From: Leptolyngbya sp. FACHB-321
GTDB taxonomy: Bacteria; Cyanobacteriota; Cyanobacteriia; Leptolyngbyales; Leptolyngbyaceae
Length of the DNA stretch: 64,000 nt
Assembly: GCF_014695975.1 (NCBI RefSeq)
Contig: NZ_JACJPI010000061.1
Coordinates: forward strand, 62,001-126,000
Direction of reading: 5' to 3'
Positions 63,024 to 64,000 of this stretch are shown one piece after another. The stretch's first letter is position 1, and each line of letters opens with the position of its first letter. The notes under the pieces were generated by a model, which worked only from the letters and a program-made list of their open reading frames with translations, did no database searches and was not told where the DNA came from. Both the position numbers and the translations under genes were made by a program.

Positions 63024-63209
63024 GGCTCCCCGCAACGCCGTCTTACCTCAGTTTTTGACCTGGTTAAAACACCAGGTGGGTACCAATGTGCTGTGACTTA
63101 AAGTTTCCGAGTACAAGCCCGGTATACTGCCGCCCAGCGGTCGGTTCCCATGTTCAAAAGGAATAGATCAAAAAACGTTATTGGCAGTCACCAACGTCGC
63201 AGAAGAACC
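63024..63209 (-). ncRNA. ssaA: 6S RNA (6Sa-like)
   Basis: The minus-strand transcript would be 186 nt; cyanobacterial 6Sa RNA is about 185 nt. The ends close in a long stem: GGUUCUUC-U-GCGACGUU (63209-63193) pairs with GGCGUUGCGGGGAGCC (63039-63024) over 16 pairs with one bulge. A second imperfect stem (GUGACUGCCAAU with AUUGGUACCCAC) continues inward. A terminal hairpin, CCGGG-CUUGUA-CUCGG, caps it (63122-63107), and a 7-bp hairpin, ACCUGGU/ACCAGGU (63077-63058), sits on the 3' side of the middle. This is the 6S plan: a rod with a bubble that mimics an open promoter and binds RNA polymerase. A -10 box TAAAAT (63222-63217) is correctly spaced, and a terminator follows. Confidence 0.75.
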
Positions 63210-63216
63210 TTTCATT

Positions 63217-63222
63217 ATTTTA
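63217..63222 (-). promoter_or_regulatory. -10 box of the 6S-like RNA
   Basis: TAAAAT on the minus strand lies 8-13 bases before the predicted RNA 5' end at 63209. No strong -35 hexamer is obvious upstream, so this call depends on the RNA prediction. Confidence 0.45.
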
Positions 63223-63336
63223 ACGGCTAAAACGGCAAACTGCCTACATCCCTCGATCGCCGTTTCAACTTTTGCCCTCAAAATGGCGCTGCTACAGATT
63301 CAAACAACGATACAGAAGCAGTTCTACCTCCTAAGA

Positions 63337-64000
63337 CTAATCTGTGATTCTTGCACATAAACCGGCTCCTGCTGCCATCAAAACGGCAGCGATCGCGAAC
63401 GAAGTGTTGATATTGTCCCTAAGCAACAGTGCTGAAACGGTGGCTCCAGCAAAGGGTGACAGAGCAAAGTAGGCACCGGCACGCGGCGCACCCAGATGTC
63501 GCAACGCCATGACAAAGCAAACCAGCGTTAGCCCACTGGTAAAGAAGCCAACGACTAAAACGCTACATAGGACGGGTAGCGCTGGTAGCTGTTGTCCCAG
63601 CAACAGGGCGATCGCCACATTCACGCTGCCAGCGAGACCTGCTTTCAGCATGGCGACCTGGATGGGATCTTTCGTCGCGACTTTGCTAGTGAAATTGCTA
63701 TCCAGCGCCCAGTGAAAGCAGGTTCCCAGAATCAGCAGTGCGCCCCACGTCATCCCTACTCCCGAGTGCTCGGCACGAGCCAGCACAATGCCTCCCGCTA
63801 CGATCGCCACAATGCCCAGAAAAACCTGCCACTGCCAGCGCTCCCCAAACAGCGTCCATGCCAACACTGCTGTGAAGACACATTCAAAGTTCAGCAGCAA
63901 AGAGGCTGCCGCTGCCGTTGTGTTTACTAAGCCCAACGTTAGCAGCACAGGTGCAATGACACCGCCAGTCAAGATGGAAGCTGCTAGCCAGCCCCAGTCG
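63337..64000 (-). CDS. EamA/DMT-type transporter, N-terminus beyond the window
   Basis: The frame is open to the window edge, so the gene is partial; 220 residues are visible of a family usually near 300. They include about eight membrane helices: VIAPVLLTLGLVNTTAAAAS, ECVFTAVLAWTLFGERWQWQ, VFLGIVAIVAGGIVLARAEH, then the second EamA unit with GALLILGTCFHWALDSNFTS and LRHLGAPRAGAYFALSPFAG. The FGERW and LSPFAG motifs are typical of the drug/metabolite exporter family. The substrate is unknown. It lies upstream of the 6S-like RNA on the same strand. Confidence 0.88.
   Translation of the reverse strand, partial: DWGWLAASILTGGVIAPVLLTLGLVNTTAAAASLLLNFECVFTAVLAWTLFGERWQWQVFLGIVAIVAGGIVLARAEHSGVGMTWGALLILGTCFHWALDSNFTSKVATKDPIQVAMLKAGLAGSVNVAIALLLGQQLPALPVLCSVLVVGFFTSGLTLVCFVMALRHLGAPRAGAYFALSPFAGATVSALLLRDNINTSFAIAAVLMAAGAGLCARITD

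Overview
The window is chromosomal DNA from a cyanobacterium. The palindrome GCGATCGC and its core CGATCG (the HIP1 element) recur throughout. Several families are cyanobacterial hallmarks: an NblB-like HEAT protein, DUF3172 and DUF1802 proteins, an AMIN-domain protein, a group 2 sigma factor with the [15 protein letters not shown] signature, a kinase-WD40 fusion, and a 186-nt 6S-like RNA. The one tRNA has no encoded CCA. Base composition is close to even. I cannot name the genus.

Layout. 0-8 kb: dnaA, an ABC-2 permease without its ATPase, ChaB, DUF3172, a large AMIN/VirB10-like envelope protein, DUF1802 and small membrane proteins. 8-16 kb: a 2-oxoglutarate oxygenase, a TMEM14 protein, a VanW protein, an Uma2 gene broken by a nonsense codon, larE, a Tat-exported aldo/keto reductase and a hybrid histidine kinase. 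16.5-20.2 kb: a BrxD-like ATPase and a BrxHI-like helicase, the signature pair of type 2 BREX, standing without any other BREX gene; this is the best candidate for an unusual system. 20.5-23.8 kb: a glutathione S-transferase, an exported peroxiredoxin and pyrB with an in-frame insertion. 24-32.6 kb: two giant DUF4347 surface proteins sharing an identical 913-bp 3' end. 33-43 kb: cysE, carB, a sigma factor, a kinase-WD40 protein and a DUF4336 protein. 43.8-54.8 kb: bioA and sufU, a heme-oxygenase-like enzyme, a SpoIIM/RDD membrane cluster, an SLH lipoprotein, a CBS protein, nblB, a glyoxalase II and a DprA-like protein. 55-64 kb: a lower-GC patch with an acyltransferase, then pyrE, tRNA-CAU, a CNNM/CBS protein, an MFS carrier, 6S RNA and a truncated EamA transporter.

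How genes connect. carB, pyrB and pyrE are three de novo pyrimidine genes, but they are scattered rather than in an operon. sufU lies 24 bp upstream of bioA and may be co-transcribed with it. The aldo/keto reductase and the peroxiredoxin both carry twin-arginine leaders and probably act outside the cytoplasm. The hybrid kinase, Ser/Thr kinase, sigma factor and 6S RNA are regulators with no visible specific target here.

Non-coding structure is rich: a perfect 40-bp palindrome built on overlapping HIP1 sites, a 22-bp perfect hairpin, recurring purine/pyrimidine tracts at gene ends, and several convergent-gene hairpins. No CRISPR array, rRNA operon, recognisable transposase or prophage was seen. 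All family names rest on reading motifs by eye; no database search was run.
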